Below, piece by piece: positions 8,443 to 17,139 of a stretch of 64,000 bases of DNA. The notes beneath the pieces were generated by a model that was not told the DNA's origin, did not search any database, and saw only the letters and a list, made by a program, of their open reading frames with translations. A program made the translations under genes and the position numbers. The DNA comes from Flavobacterium sp. N502540 (lineage in GTDB: Bacteria; Bacteroidota; Bacteroidia; Flavobacteriales; Flavobacteriaceae), in NCBI RefSeq assembly GCF_025947365.1, contig NZ_CP110012.1, positions 2,356,001-2,420,000 of the forward strand. The letters run 5' to 3'. Position 1 is the stretch's first letter, and each line of letters opens with the position of its first letter.

Positions 8443-9117
8443 ATGAATATTTTGATTGTTGAAGATACAAAAGAACTTGCAGCAGAAGTTTATGATTTTC
8501 TGTGTAATGCAGGCTACATCTGTAAAATAGTTCACAACTGCAGTGATGCTTTGGAGGAGGTAAACAGTAATGATTATGATGCTATGCTGCTGGATCTTGG
8601 TCTGCCAGACGGAGATGGATTTGAAGTATTGAAAACAGTTCGCAAAACGAAATCGAAAATGGCCGTTATTGTACTTACAGCCCGTGGAGAACTGGATGAC
8701 AGGATAAACGGTTTGCATCTGGGCGCCGATGATTATCTGACCAAACCGTTTGCTCTCACAGAACTTAGTGCGCGATTGTTTGCGGTTATTCGCAGGATGC
8801 ATGGTTTTACTTTGAATAATTTAAGCATTCATGGTTTTTTATTGCAACTTCAGGATTATAAGGTAAGTTATAATGAAACGCCCATTAATCTAACCAAAAA
8901 GGAATTTGATATTTTTCAGTATTTAGTCCTTAATAAAAACAGAGTAATTACAAGGTTGCAATTGACAGAACATATTTGGGGAGACATTCTCGAGGTCAAT
9001 TCCGACTCTAATTTTATTGACGTCCATGTTAGAAATCTTCGAAAAAAATTAGACAAGCATACAGAAATTGATTGGTTTGAAACCGTTAGAAATGTAGGAT
9101 ATCGTATAAACGAATAA
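8443..9117 (+). CDS. OmpR/PhoB-family response regulator
   Basis: 224 residues from ATG 8443; an earlier in-frame ATG at 8386 would add 19 residues with no family counterpart. The receiver domain (1-115) has the acidic pair in 'ILIVED', the phospho-acceptor Asp51 in 'MLLDLGLPDGDG', Thr in 'VIVLTARGE' and Lys in 'YLTKPF'. The winged-helix effector domain (about 130-222) has 'LTKKEFDIFQYL' and 'VDVHVRNLRKKL'-type motifs ('FIDVHVRNLRKKLD') and ends 'TVRNVGYRI'. The partner kinase starts 12 bp after the stop. Genes for small basic secreted proteins flank the pair, and their promoters share direct repeats suited to this regulator class. Confidence 0.95.
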   Translation: MNILIVEDTKELAAEVYDFLCNAGYICKIVHNCSDALEEVNSNDYDAMLLDLGLPDGDGFEVLKTVRKTKSKMAVIVLTARGELDDRINGLHLGADDYLTKPFALTELSARLFAVIRRMHGFTLNNLSIHGFLLQLQDYKVSYNETPINLTKKEFDIFQYLVLNKNRVITRLQLTEHIWGDILEVNSDSNFIDVHVRNLRKKLDKHTEIDWFETVRNVGYRINE

Positions 9118-9129
9118 ATAATACAGGCT

Positions 9130-10467
9130 GTGAAGATAAAACATCAATTGGCTATTTTTAATGCGCTGACAAGACTGTTGGTTATTTTTATTTTATGGCT
9201 GATGCTGCCTATTTTGGTAGAAAATGTGGTGTACAGACATATCAATAACGGACTGCTCGAAAAGAAACAGAAGTTTATTGAACATCTGAATCAGAATGAA
9301 ATTGATGACTTTATTGAAAATTCAGGTGATTCGACCGAAACCTATTCACAGTTTTCAACCCTTCATAGTGAGTTTTTGGTGCTCTCAAAATCTTCTCTAA
9401 AACACGACCAGAAAAAACCTGTTTTTAGTAATGACTACCGAATTATTGAAGGAGAAGAAAACGAATACAGAATCTTGCAGTATCATTTTACCTTCGGAAA
9501 TCAGGGATATCAACTCGAAATAGGAAGCAGTTTGGGAGAAGTAAAAGACCTTACTTTTATCATTCGGTTTTTTATTATTATCGTTTTTGTGGTGATATTA
9601 TTGATTACTTTTTTGGCAGATACTTTTTATATCGAATACTTGTTAAAGCCTTTTTATAAAATTATTGATACCAAGATAAGGCGGGTCAATGAGCCTGAAG
9701 CTTTTGATCATACTCCAATCAAAGTCAGGTCTCATGATTTTAGAGAACTCGATTCTGTTTTAAATCAAATGATGGATCGTATTGCGGAGCTTTTTAAAAA
9801 GGAAAAACAGTTCATCTCAAATGTTTCCCACGAGCTGCTAACGCCAATTGCATTGCTCAAAAGTAAATTTGAGAACTTATTGCAAAATGAATCTTTAGAT
9901 GATAATGCCATTGATAAAATTGCAGGATCATTGAAAACATTAGATATGCTCAAAAAAATCATCAATAATTTATTGTTGATTTCCAGAATCGAAAACAACC
10001 AGTATGAAGCCAACGAGAATATAAATTTTCATGAAATGGTTACCGATTTGCAGGAAGACTTACAGGATCGTATCGATGACAGAGAAATTCAGTTTTGGAA
10101 TAAAATGCAGCATCATTATGTTTTTACGGGAAACAAAACGCTGATTCATATTCTAATTTATAATTTGGTGACCAATGCCATAAAATACAATAAGCCTCAG
10201 GGCAGTATAATTGTTACGGATGGTTTTGAGGATCATAAGTATTTTATTTCAATAGCCGATTCAGGAGTTGGGATGAATGATTTTCAGATAGAACAGATAT
10301 TCAACAGATTTGCCAGACTTAGTTCAGATCAGGAAGGGCAGGGGTTAGGGCTTGCTATTGCGGAGAGTATTGCTTCTTTTCATCATATCGAGATTAAGGT
10401 CGCGTCTGAGACTGATAAAGGAACCATCTTTACATTATTGTTTCCGGAGGTCGTAAAACATAATTAA
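9130..10467 (+). CDS. Two-component sensor histidine kinase
   Basis: 445 residues, GTG start at 9130. Transmembrane segment 1 is at about 8-32 and segment 2 at about 145-168, enclosing a periplasmic sensor loop of about 110 residues. A HAMP-like linker leads to the dimerisation/phosphoacceptor helix 'FISNVSHELLTPIALL' (His near 234; the usual SHELRTP is SHELLTP here). The ATPase domain has the N box 'NLVTNAIKYN', G1 'DSGVGM', F box 'IFNRFAR' and G2 'GQGLGLAIAES'. It should phosphorylate the adjacent regulator. The loop shows no recognised sensor domain, so the stimulus is unknown; the Asr-like neighbours make acid or envelope stress worth testing. Confidence 0.94.
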   Translation: MKIKHQLAIFNALTRLLVIFILWLMLPILVENVVYRHINNGLLEKKQKFIEHLNQNEIDDFIENSGDSTETYSQFSTLHSEFLVLSKSSLKHDQKKPVFSNDYRIIEGEENEYRILQYHFTFGNQGYQLEIGSSLGEVKDLTFIIRFFIIIVFVVILLITFLADTFYIEYLLKPFYKIIDTKIRRVNEPEAFDHTPIKVRSHDFRELDSVLNQMMDRIAELFKKEKQFISNVSHELLTPIALLKSKFENLLQNESLDDNAIDKIAGSLKTLDMLKKIINNLLLISRIENNQYEANENINFHEMVTDLQEDLQDRIDDREIQFWNKMQHHYVFTGNKTLIHILIYNLVTNAIKYNKPQGSIIVTDGFEDHKYFISIADSGVGMNDFQIEQIFNRFARLSSDQEGQGLGLAIAESIASFHHIEIKVASETDKGTIFTLLFPEVVKHN

Positions 10468-10493
10468 AAGTTAAATTTTTCAGATAGGCCTAA

Positions 10494-10529
10494 TCTTCAT
10501 TTTATCTTCATTTTGTGAGAATATCTTTG
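10494..10529 (+). promoter_or_regulatory. Second promoter with tandem TCTTCAT boxes
   Basis: TCTTCAT at 10494-10500 and 10505-10511, then the -7 box TATCTTTG at 10522-10529. Over 18 bp the repeat differs at one position from that at 7741-7758, and the second box begins 17 bp before the -7 element in both promoters. There is no TTG at -33 here, as expected if an activator replaces that contact. Confidence 0.6.
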
Positions 10530-10573
10530 GGGTATAATAAATGAAGATAATAATAATCATAAAAACTAAAATC

Positions 10574-10759
10574 ATGAGAAAATTAGTAATGTTAGCTGTA
10601 GCTGTTTTAGGAACAGTTGCTATGGTAAACGCTCAAACAACCCCAGCTCAATCAGCCCCTGTAAAAGAAGCAAAAGCTCCTAAAAAAGAGAAAAAAGCGG
10701 ATAAAAAAGCGAAAAAAGAAGCGGCCGCTAAACCGGAAGCAGCAAAAACACAAAAATAA
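10574..10759 (+). CDS. Small secreted basic Lys/Ala-rich protein, copy 3
   Basis: 61 residues from ATG 10574 (an upstream in-frame ATG at 10541 adds a poly-Ile stretch and spoils the signal peptide). The signal peptide 'MRKLVMLAVAVLGTVAMVNA' matches the other two copies. The mature chain begins 'QTTPAQSAPVKEAKAPKK' and ends in alternating Lys and Ala. It is the most Lys-rich of the three and lacks His, unlike copies 1 and 2. It lies just after the histidine kinase but has its own box-containing promoter. Its function is unknown; it is probably a disordered, exported polycation. Confidence 0.75.
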   Translation: MRKLVMLAVAVLGTVAMVNAQTTPAQSAPVKEAKAPKKEKKADKKAKKEAAAKPEAAKTQK

Positions 10760-10825
10760 AAAGGTATAGTTTACTTCGGTAAACACATGTTGTGGATTTT
10801 AAAAGGTTTTAAAAATTTGGTAGAA

Positions 10826-10855
10826 AAAAGCTGATAGAGTAATCTGTCAGCTTTT
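10826..10855 (+). terminator. Intrinsic terminator after small-protein copy 3
   Basis: Arms AAAAGCTGA / TCAGCTTTT with a partly paired 12-nt interior and a short T-run. Confidence 0.65.
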
Positions 10856-10937
10856 GTCATTAACAGCGTTAAATTTATGATAATAAAAAGCCATAAGATT
10901 TTCATTCTTTGTTACTTTGCTTAAAAACTAAAAAATA

Positions 10938-12173
10938 ATGATCCTTAAGTTTGTAATTGTTTGTGCTCTTCTTTTGTTTATTGAGTTCTATTCTTACCAG
11001 GCCTTTCGAGCCTTGATCAAGTTAAGATGGGTTCTGATTAGTTATCAGGTCATAAGTTTATTAATTCTGTTTTTCATCATTTATTCTTTCTCGCAAATTG
11101 AACGATCTGTTGGGCAAACCAAACAATTTATGACTGCAACAGGATTAATGCTGTTGGTTTATGTGCCAAAAATTGTTCTTACGCTTTTTATGTTTAGTGA
11201 GGATATTTTTAGAATAGGAGCAAGTATCGTCAATTACTTTGTGTATAATGTTCCGAAAAAGGAAATGATGCCCGAAAGAAGAAAATTTGTAAGTCAGATC
11301 GCTTTAGGATTGGCTGCAGTTCCTTTTCTATCCTTGATTTATGGAATATTTGAAGGGAAATACAATTTTAAGGTAATCAAACAAACGGTCTTTTTTCCGG
11401 ATCTTCCGGATGCTTTTGATGGATTTAAAATTACTCAGATATCTGATGTTCACAGCGGAAGCTTTGACAATCCCGATAAAATAAATTATGCTATTGATTT
11501 GATTAATGCTCAGGAATCTGATTTGATTTTGTTTACAGGAGATATTGTCAATACACATGCTAAAGAAATGCATCCCTGGCTGGAGACTTTTAAGAGAATA
11601 AAAAACTACAAATACGGAAAGTTTTCTGTTTTAGGCAACCATGATTATGGCGAATATGTAACCTGGCCTTCTGAAAAAGAAAAAAAGGAAAATTTCGAAG
11701 AAATTAAAAGCCTTTACGGGCAAATTGGATTCGAACTTCTGTTAAACGAACACCGATACATTCAAAAAGGAGATGACAAAATTGCACTGATTGGTGTAGA
11801 AAACTGGGGAAAGGATTTTGCGAAGTACGGAGATGTAGATAAAGCCTCTCAGAATGTGTCTCAGGAGGATTTTAAAGTGGTCATGAGCCATGATCCGACG
11901 CATTGGGAATATGTCATTAAAAATCATCCGAAAAATTTTCATTTAACCTTGTCAGGTCATACGCATGGCATGCAATTTGGAATAGAAATTCCGGGTTATT
12001 TTAAATGGAGCCTGGCACAATATATGTATAAACAATGGGCAGGCTTATATGAAAATGCAAGTCGCTACGTTTATGTAAATCGTGGATTTGGTTTCCACGC
12101 ATATCCGGGGCGTGTAGGGATTATGCCTGAAATAACCGTGATTGAACTAAAAAAGGGGAACAATGTGGCTTAA
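10938..12173 (+). CDS. Membrane-anchored calcineurin-like metallophosphoesterase
   Basis: 411 residues. The first 120 or so hold three or four membrane segments, and the catalytic domain starts near 155. The metallophosphoesterase blocks are in order: 'QISDVHSG' (DxH), 'LFTGDIVN' (GDxxN), 'VLGNHDYG' (GNHD/E), 'VVMSHDP' (H) and 'LSGHTHGMQFG' (GHxH), a complete di-metal site. This architecture is that of the YkuE/YaeI-like group, some of which act on lipid A precursors or other phosphodiesters. The substrate here cannot be told from sequence. The gene has its own upstream region and is followed 74 bp later by the thioredoxin-like gene. Confidence 0.92.
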   Translation: MILKFVIVCALLLFIEFYSYQAFRALIKLRWVLISYQVISLLILFFIIYSFSQIERSVGQTKQFMTATGLMLLVYVPKIVLTLFMFSEDIFRIGASIVNYFVYNVPKKEMMPERRKFVSQIALGLAAVPFLSLIYGIFEGKYNFKVIKQTVFFPDLPDAFDGFKITQISDVHSGSFDNPDKINYAIDLINAQESDLILFTGDIVNTHAKEMHPWLETFKRIKNYKYGKFSVLGNHDYGEYVTWPSEKEKKENFEEIKSLYGQIGFELLLNEHRYIQKGDDKIALIGVENWGKDFAKYGDVDKASQNVSQEDFKVVMSHDPTHWEYVIKNHPKNFHLTLSGHTHGMQFGIEIPGYFKWSLAQYMYKQWAGLYENASRYVYVNRGFGFHAYPGRVGIMPEITVIELKKGNNVA

Positions 12174-12187
12174 TTCGTTAAAAATGC

Positions 12188-12195
12188 TACATTTG
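12188..12195 (+). promoter_or_regulatory. -7 element upstream of the thioredoxin-like gene
   Basis: TACATTTG matches TAnnTTTG 52 bp before the start codon. No convincing -33 element. Confidence 0.4.
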
Positions 12196-12247
12196 TATAT
12201 AATTACCTCTTTTTAAAAGATTAAAAAAGAATTAAATTTTTGGTTTT

Positions 12248-12550
12248 ATGTCAAAATTTGGAGAACTTATAAATGCACAAGTTCCAGTGTTGATTGATTT
12301 TTACACCGATTGGAACGAATCATCTGTATCAATGCATCCTGTAATTAAGGATGTTGCGGCTGCACTTGGCGATAAAGCCAAGGTGATCAAAATTGATGTG
12401 GATAAAAATCAGGAATTAGCAGAAGCACTACGTATTAAGGGACTTCCTACTTTAATGATTTATAAAGAAGGGCAGATGATTTGGAGACAATCCGGCGAAC
12501 TGGATGCGAATACAATTATAGGAATTGTTCAGGAACAATTTAATTTATAG
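12248..12550 (+). CDS. Thioredoxin-fold protein lacking the CxxC active site
   Basis: 100 residues, the length of a classical thioredoxin. The fold is clear: 'VPVLIDFYTDW' leads to the position of WCGPC, 'KVIKIDVDKNQELAEAL' is the beta3/alpha2 region, and 'IKGLPTLMIYKEG' carries the cis-proline. The active site reads W-N-E-S-S (residues 22-26), so Asn23 and Ser26 replace both cysteines and there is no cysteine anywhere in the chain. It therefore cannot act as a dithiol reductase. A chaperone-like, scaffolding or protein-binding role is possible. It is convergent with the deacetylase gene (24 bp between stops). Confidence 0.9.
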   Translation: MSKFGELINAQVPVLIDFYTDWNESSVSMHPVIKDVAAALGDKAKVIKIDVDKNQELAEALRIKGLPTLMIYKEGQMIWRQSGELDANTIIGIVQEQFNL

Positions 12551-12574
12551 AATACTACTTCTTAAGGATGTTAT

Positions 12575-13210
12575 TTAGTGAATAATATCAAATGTATACC
12601 CATTTTCTTTTAAAAAGTGTAAGGTTTTAGGCAAGGCAAATTTTAAATTTGGCGAGGCTTTTATGCTGTCGTGAAATACAATTACGCTTCCTGATTTTAC
12701 ATTTTTAGTTACGTTTTCAAGGCATTTCTCAGGAGTGATACTCTGGTCAAAATCGGCGCTTAAAACGTCCCACATGATAATTTTATACCCTAATTTTCGA
12801 AGGATTTTAGACTGTGCCTTTTTGATTTTTCCATAAGGCGGACGAAAGATAAGGTTGCATGTTTTCTCTTCTTCCAAAACAGCGGCACAATTTTGTACGT
12901 TTTTAATATAATCATCAGTGTGGCTTTTCCAGCCATTAACGTGATTCATGGTATGGTTACCAATAGAATGTCCTTCTTTGATTAGTTTTTCAAACAAAGA
13001 AAGGTTGGCTTTTATGTTTTTTCCAATACAGAAGAAAGTGGCTTTTGCATCAAATTTTTTCAATTCAGACAGGACCCAGTCTGTAATCTCGGGAGTTGGG
13101 CCATCATCAAAGGTGAGGTATATTTTCTTTTCGTTGTTTGGAATGTCCCAACAATATTTAGAAAACACCTTCTTGATGAATGAATTTGTTTTTACCCAAT
13201 AAAAGCTCAT
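12575..13210 (-). CDS. Polysaccharide deacetylase (NodB homology domain)
   Basis: 211 residues. The NodB motifs are in order: 'YLTFDDGPTP' (Asp35-Asp36), 'HSIGNHTMNH' (metal-binding His pair), 'FRPPYGK', 'MWDVLSADFD' and 'VIVFHDS'. This is the carbohydrate esterase 4 fold that removes N-acetyl groups from peptidoglycan, chitin-like or other amino sugars. No clear signal peptide is seen, so it may be cytosolic, or the short N-terminal hydrophobic patch may anchor it. The substrate is not determined. A strong terminator (13241-13279) separates it from the DUF2723 gene upstream on the same strand. Confidence 0.92.
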   Translation of the reverse strand: MSFYWVKTNSFIKKVFSKYCWDIPNNEKKIYLTFDDGPTPEITDWVLSELKKFDAKATFFCIGKNIKANLSLFEKLIKEGHSIGNHTMNHVNGWKSHTDDYIKNVQNCAAVLEEEKTCNLIFRPPYGKIKKAQSKILRKLGYKIIMWDVLSADFDQSITPEKCLENVTKNVKSGSVIVFHDSIKASPNLKFALPKTLHFLKENGYTFDIIH

Positions 13211-13240
13211 TTTGTTTTGGTTTACAGATATGTAAAATTA

Positions 13241-13279
13241 AAAAATGCAGCGCTACTAATCAAGCGGCGCTGCATTTTT
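13241..13279. terminator. Strong intrinsic terminator downstream of the DUF2723 gene
   Basis: Arms AAAAATGCAGCGC (13241-13253) and GCGCTGCATTTTT (13267-13279), perfect 13-bp stem, loop of 13. It is symmetric, so it can act on both strands; it lies after the minus-strand gene ending at 13306. Confidence 0.85.
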
Positions 13280-13305
13280 TTAATTGCTATGTTTTTCGTA
13301 TCTTA

Positions 13306-16300
13306 TTATTCTTTTTCTCTTCCAAAACGTTCGAAAACATTTACATAAGTATTAAACGTTACTTTGTGTTTTTCGTAAAAAGTAAGATCGTTATTTTCTT
13401 TCATCACTTGTAATAGGCTTCTGTAGCGTTCGATGTCGGTAATGATGTCAATCGCTAAGTCAGTTTGATCACCAGGAGTCAGAGTGGCATAATAGTTTAG
13501 TTCCTCTTTGTATTTCTGAACCAGTTGGTTTAGTAAATTATGCGCTTTGGCAGTTTCTCCAACTTTGTAGTATCCTCCTGCAAAAGGTTCTACCAATGAG
13601 TAGTAGCCAAATTTATCTACTGGCATTTTTGTCATTGCCAGTTCGATCACTTTTTTAGCTTTATCTGTTTTGCCTTCAGCAATTAACTGATCCATTAAAC
13701 GGGATAAATTAGTACGGTAGGTAATGCTGTTTCTTCTGGTTTCAGGATCGTGATAAATATTACCATTGCTATTACCCCAGTCCCATTTCATTACAATATC
13801 GTACGATTTGTCAGCGTCCATTTGTCCCATATCCATAGGTCCTCCGTCTTTTGAAGGTACATTTTTAATAGGAACTAATTTGTAAACCATTCCGTCCAAT
13901 TGCAGATAGTTTTTCAGCCATAAGTAATCTTCGTCGTCAAAAGCTCCTCCGCTAAAATAAATTGGTCTTTTCCAGTTATTGTTGGCCAGAATGTCCAGCA
14001 TCATTAAGCGATTTTTGTATAAAGCACTTCCTTTGATGTCGATATCCATATAAGGAACAATAGAGTCGTTGTATTTCGGATTAACTACTTTGTTTTTGAT
14101 AATCACATTTTTGTCAATAGGAACTCTGATTTTGTTCGTAGGATAGAAATGGATCGTTTGTCCGTTTTGTAAGCCTACAGTTGATTTAGGATTTTTAATA
14201 AAATCAATAAAATCTTTAATGTTCCAGCGTGTCTCAATTTTAGGGATGTGAGCTACATAATCCAGTTTGTCCCCCACATATTCATCATGGGTAAAGGATA
14301 TTGGTAACGGATCAGATTCGTAAGCTTTTGCTTTCATTTGATCAATGTACCAGTCGGTCATAAATAAGCTGGTGTTTACGATTTTAACATCGGTTCTGAT
14401 GCCTTCAATCTCCTGAGCATACCAAAGCGGGAAGGTGTCATTGTCTCCAATAGTAAATAAAATAGCATCTTTATCGCACGAATTTAGATATGCTTTTGCC
14501 ATTGCCACTGCAGTATATCTTCCGGATCTGTCATGATCGTCCCAGTTTTGAGAAGCCATTAAAACCGGTGCAGCCAATAAACTTGCGGCAATAATAACCG
14601 GACCTGCAATTTTAGGGGCAATATATTTTTGAATGCTTTCGTAAAGTGAATAAACACCAAAACCAATCCAGATGGCAAATACATAAAATGATCCTACCAG
14701 GGCATAATCTCTTTCGCGAGGCTCAAAAGGTCTTTCGTTTAAGTATATTTTTAAAGCAATTCCGGTAAATAAGAATAAGGCCAATAGTACATAAAAGCTT
14801 TTTAAGTCCTTATTAGCATGATACATTAAACCGATAAGGCCAAGAATAAATGGCAGGAAATAATAAACATTTCTTCCTTTATTATTGATAACATCAGAAG
14901 GTAAATTATCTTGTGAACCAAGGTGTAAGGAATCAAGTGCTTTGATTCCGCTAATCCAGTTTCCGTCAATATTATCGTATTTTCCCTGAACATCACTCTG
15001 GCGTCCAACGAAGTTCCACATCAAATATCTCCAGTACATATATCCGAATTGGTATTCAAACATGAAACTGAAATTGTCTACAGCAGATGGTTTTTCGATA
15101 ATCAGGTAATCGCCATAGCTTTTTAGGAATTTCACATAACCTTCGTTATCAATTTGTTTTTGAGCATAAGCTTTTCTGAATTCTGAAATTGTTTTTTCAA
15201 CTTCATTTCGCAATTGAGCTGTAGCTTTGTTGTATTCTTCTTCAGTTAACTGACTGGCGTCAATTCCGTATTTTCCTAAATCCTGCTCGTAGTCATAATT
15301 AGGGTTTATTCTGAAGTTAGGCGGAGTTGTAAAGTTGATATAGTTCTGAATGTGCCCCATTTCGGTACTCCACATTCTTGGAAGAATCGTTTTTTGGTTA
15401 TCGTCAGAGTTTTGCTGAGCGTTTTTGAAATTATTGGTAATGATGTATTTACCTGTTTTGTAATCTCTTTCGTAGTTAGGAGCTTTGTCTGAATAAGGAT
15501 TTTTTGCATCAAGACCTGCGAAATACTCCGTGTACTGAGGTCCATAAAAAAGAGGATTTACTCCATATTGTTCACGATTGTAGTACGCCAGTACTTCCGC
15601 GGCATCCGAAGGTTTGTTTTCGTTGATTACGGTGTTGGCATTGGCACGTACAGGCAGCATGATCCAGGTAGAGAATCCAATAAATATAAAAAGAACACAA
15701 AGAATAATAGTGTTGTAAAAAATCAATCCTTTTTGTTTGGTATATTTTAATCCAAAATAGAAGAAGGCAATTAGAAGCAGCGTTACGAAAATCGTTCCCG
15801 AGTTAAATGGTAATCCAAAACTATTTACCATAAAAACTTCAGTATCAGCGAAGGCTTCCATTGTTAAAGGTAAAAGCAATTTGAAGATGAAGAGAAGAAC
15901 ACCAATTACAACAACATTGGCAATAAGAAAATTTTTGATGGTAACTTTTTCGTAATGTTTAAAGTAGTACAGAAAACCAATAGAAGGAATGGTTAACAAA
16001 GCCATAAAGTGAACTCCAAACGATAGTCCGATAACAAGAGAAATGATCAATAACCATTTGTTTCCTTTTGGTTTGTCCATGTCCTGTTCCCAGCGTAAAC
16101 CAAGCCAGAAAAGCAAGGCGATTAAAAGAGAGGCCATGGCGTAAACTTCCGCTTCAACGGCATTAAACCAAAAACTGTCTGAGAAAGTATAGGCAAGGGC
16201 TCCAACAAAAGAACTTCCTAAAATAACAATTGAATTGTTTTGGTCGATTTCGGCAAAACGTGCTACAATTTTTTTCAAAATCATAGAAGAAGACCAAAAC

Positions 16301-16584
16301 ATAAATAGAATAGTAAAGGCACTTGAAAAAACCGACATCATATTAACCATTACCGCTACATGTTGTGCATCTGTCGCAAACATCGCGAAAAAAGCCCCCA
16401 TCATTTGAAATAAAGGAGCTCCGGGAGGGTGTCCTACTTCCAGTTTAGCGGCTGTAGCTATATATTCTCCACAGTCCCAAAAACTCATTGTAGGTTCAAC
16501 AGTTAAGGTATAAGTAATTAAAGCGATTGCAAATGCAAACCAACCAATAATAGTATTCCATTTATTGAAATTGAATTGTGCCAT
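13306..16584 (-). CDS. DUF2723-family membrane glycosyltransferase-like protein
   Basis: 1,092 residues. The N-terminal half contains about 11-13 transmembrane segments. The first loop bears 'SFWDCGEYIATAAKLEVGHPPGAPLF', which includes the Asp-Cys-Gly-Glu and His-Pro-Pro-Gly motifs typical of DUF2723 (the family of human TMEM260, an O-mannosyltransferase). A large extracytoplasmic region follows, with 'LFTIGDNDTFPLWYAQE', 'NTSLFMTDWYIDQMK' and a helical C-terminal third (about 940-1070) that may be TPR-like. In Bacteroidota, relatives are thought to take part in protein O-glycosylation at the envelope; this gene's own acceptor is unknown. It stands alone, with a terminator downstream. Confidence 0.85.
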   Translation of the reverse strand: MAQFNFNKWNTIIGWFAFAIALITYTLTVEPTMSFWDCGEYIATAAKLEVGHPPGAPLFQMMGAFFAMFATDAQHVAVMVNMMSVFSSAFTILFMFWSSSMILKKIVARFAEIDQNNSIVILGSSFVGALAYTFSDSFWFNAVEAEVYAMASLLIALLFWLGLRWEQDMDKPKGNKWLLIISLVIGLSFGVHFMALLTIPSIGFLYYFKHYEKVTIKNFLIANVVVIGVLLFIFKLLLPLTMEAFADTEVFMVNSFGLPFNSGTIFVTLLLIAFFYFGLKYTKQKGLIFYNTIILCVLFIFIGFSTWIMLPVRANANTVINENKPSDAAEVLAYYNREQYGVNPLFYGPQYTEYFAGLDAKNPYSDKAPNYERDYKTGKYIITNNFKNAQQNSDDNQKTILPRMWSTEMGHIQNYINFTTPPNFRINPNYDYEQDLGKYGIDASQLTEEEYNKATAQLRNEVEKTISEFRKAYAQKQIDNEGYVKFLKSYGDYLIIEKPSAVDNFSFMFEYQFGYMYWRYLMWNFVGRQSDVQGKYDNIDGNWISGIKALDSLHLGSQDNLPSDVINNKGRNVYYFLPFILGLIGLMYHANKDLKSFYVLLALFLFTGIALKIYLNERPFEPRERDYALVGSFYVFAIWIGFGVYSLYESIQKYIAPKIAGPVIIAASLLAAPVLMASQNWDDHDRSGRYTAVAMAKAYLNSCDKDAILFTIGDNDTFPLWYAQEIEGIRTDVKIVNTSLFMTDWYIDQMKAKAYESDPLPISFTHDEYVGDKLDYVAHIPKIETRWNIKDFIDFIKNPKSTVGLQNGQTIHFYPTNKIRVPIDKNVIIKNKVVNPKYNDSIVPYMDIDIKGSALYKNRLMMLDILANNNWKRPIYFSGGAFDDEDYLWLKNYLQLDGMVYKLVPIKNVPSKDGGPMDMGQMDADKSYDIVMKWDWGNSNGNIYHDPETRRNSITYRTNLSRLMDQLIAEGKTDKAKKVIELAMTKMPVDKFGYYSLVEPFAGGYYKVGETAKAHNLLNQLVQKYKEELNYYATLTPGDQTDLAIDIITDIERYRSLLQVMKENNDLTFYEKHKVTFNTYVNVFERFGREKE

Positions 16585-16779
16585 ATTTAGGTGTTAAAAT
16601 TTCGTATTTTTTATATCCTACAAAGAAAATGTTTTTTTGCGGAAAGAAACGAGCATTAACAAAAAAATCTGTAAAAGTATTTGGTTGTATTAAGGTGTTG
16701 TCTGTGAAATACTTGTGGATTTACTAGTGATTTTGAAGAGAAAAAAACAGTAAAAAATGATTTTTTTTGCTCAAAAAGT

Positions 16780-16809
16780 TTGCACAAACTAAATAAAGCT
16801 CTAAATTTG
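16780..16809 (+). promoter_or_regulatory. Promoter of tRNA-Gln copy 1
   Basis: TTG at 16780-16782, 19-bp spacer, TAAATTTG at 16802-16809; the tRNA begins 20 bp further on. The second tRNA copy has the same arrangement. Confidence 0.7.
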
Positions 16810-16829
16810 CACTCGCTTAACAGCACTGC

Positions 16830-16900
16830 TGGTCTATGGTGTAATGGTAACACAACTGTTTTTGGTGCAGTCTTTCTAGGTTCGAGTCCTAGTAGACCAA
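16830..16900 (+). tRNA. tRNA-Gln (anticodon TTG), copy 1
   Basis: 71 nt including the discriminator A. Acceptor arms TGGTCTA / TAGACCA pair fully; the D stem is GTG/CAC; the anticodon stem is ACTGT/GCAGT with loop TTTTGGT, placing TTG at 34-36; the T arm is CTAGG-TTCGAGT-CCTAG. No CCA is encoded. Identical to the copy at 17711. Confidence 0.95.
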
Positions 16901-16907
16901 CATAAGA

Positions 16908-16933
16908 AGCCTCTCAATCGAGAGGCTTTTTTT
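16908..16933 (+). terminator. Terminator of tRNA-Gln copy 1
   Basis: Hairpin AGCCTCTC-AATC-GAGAGGCT followed by seven T, 8 bp after the tRNA. The same hairpin follows copy 2. Confidence 0.85.
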
Positions 16934-17076
16934 ATGCGCTGATGTTTCGGTTAGCATAAGATTTTGTTGGGGTTTTAAGATTTTGTTGGATTGACCGGGT
17001 AGGGGGTGGTTAAGTGTATTTAGGCTTTAAGGTAAAAAATATAGTACTTACTGAGTGTTATTTGTAGGTTTTTGTG

Positions 17077-17084
17077 TATATTTG
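17077..17084 (+). promoter_or_regulatory. -7 element of the double-glycine peptide gene
   Basis: TATATTTG, a perfect TAnnTTTG, 55 bp before the ATG at 17140. No TTG at the usual -33 distance, so expression may need an activator. Confidence 0.5.
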
Positions 17085-17139
17085 ATGGTAGAATAAGTTT
17101 TTTGTTATAGCTAATTAATAATTCTAAAAAATTAAAATT

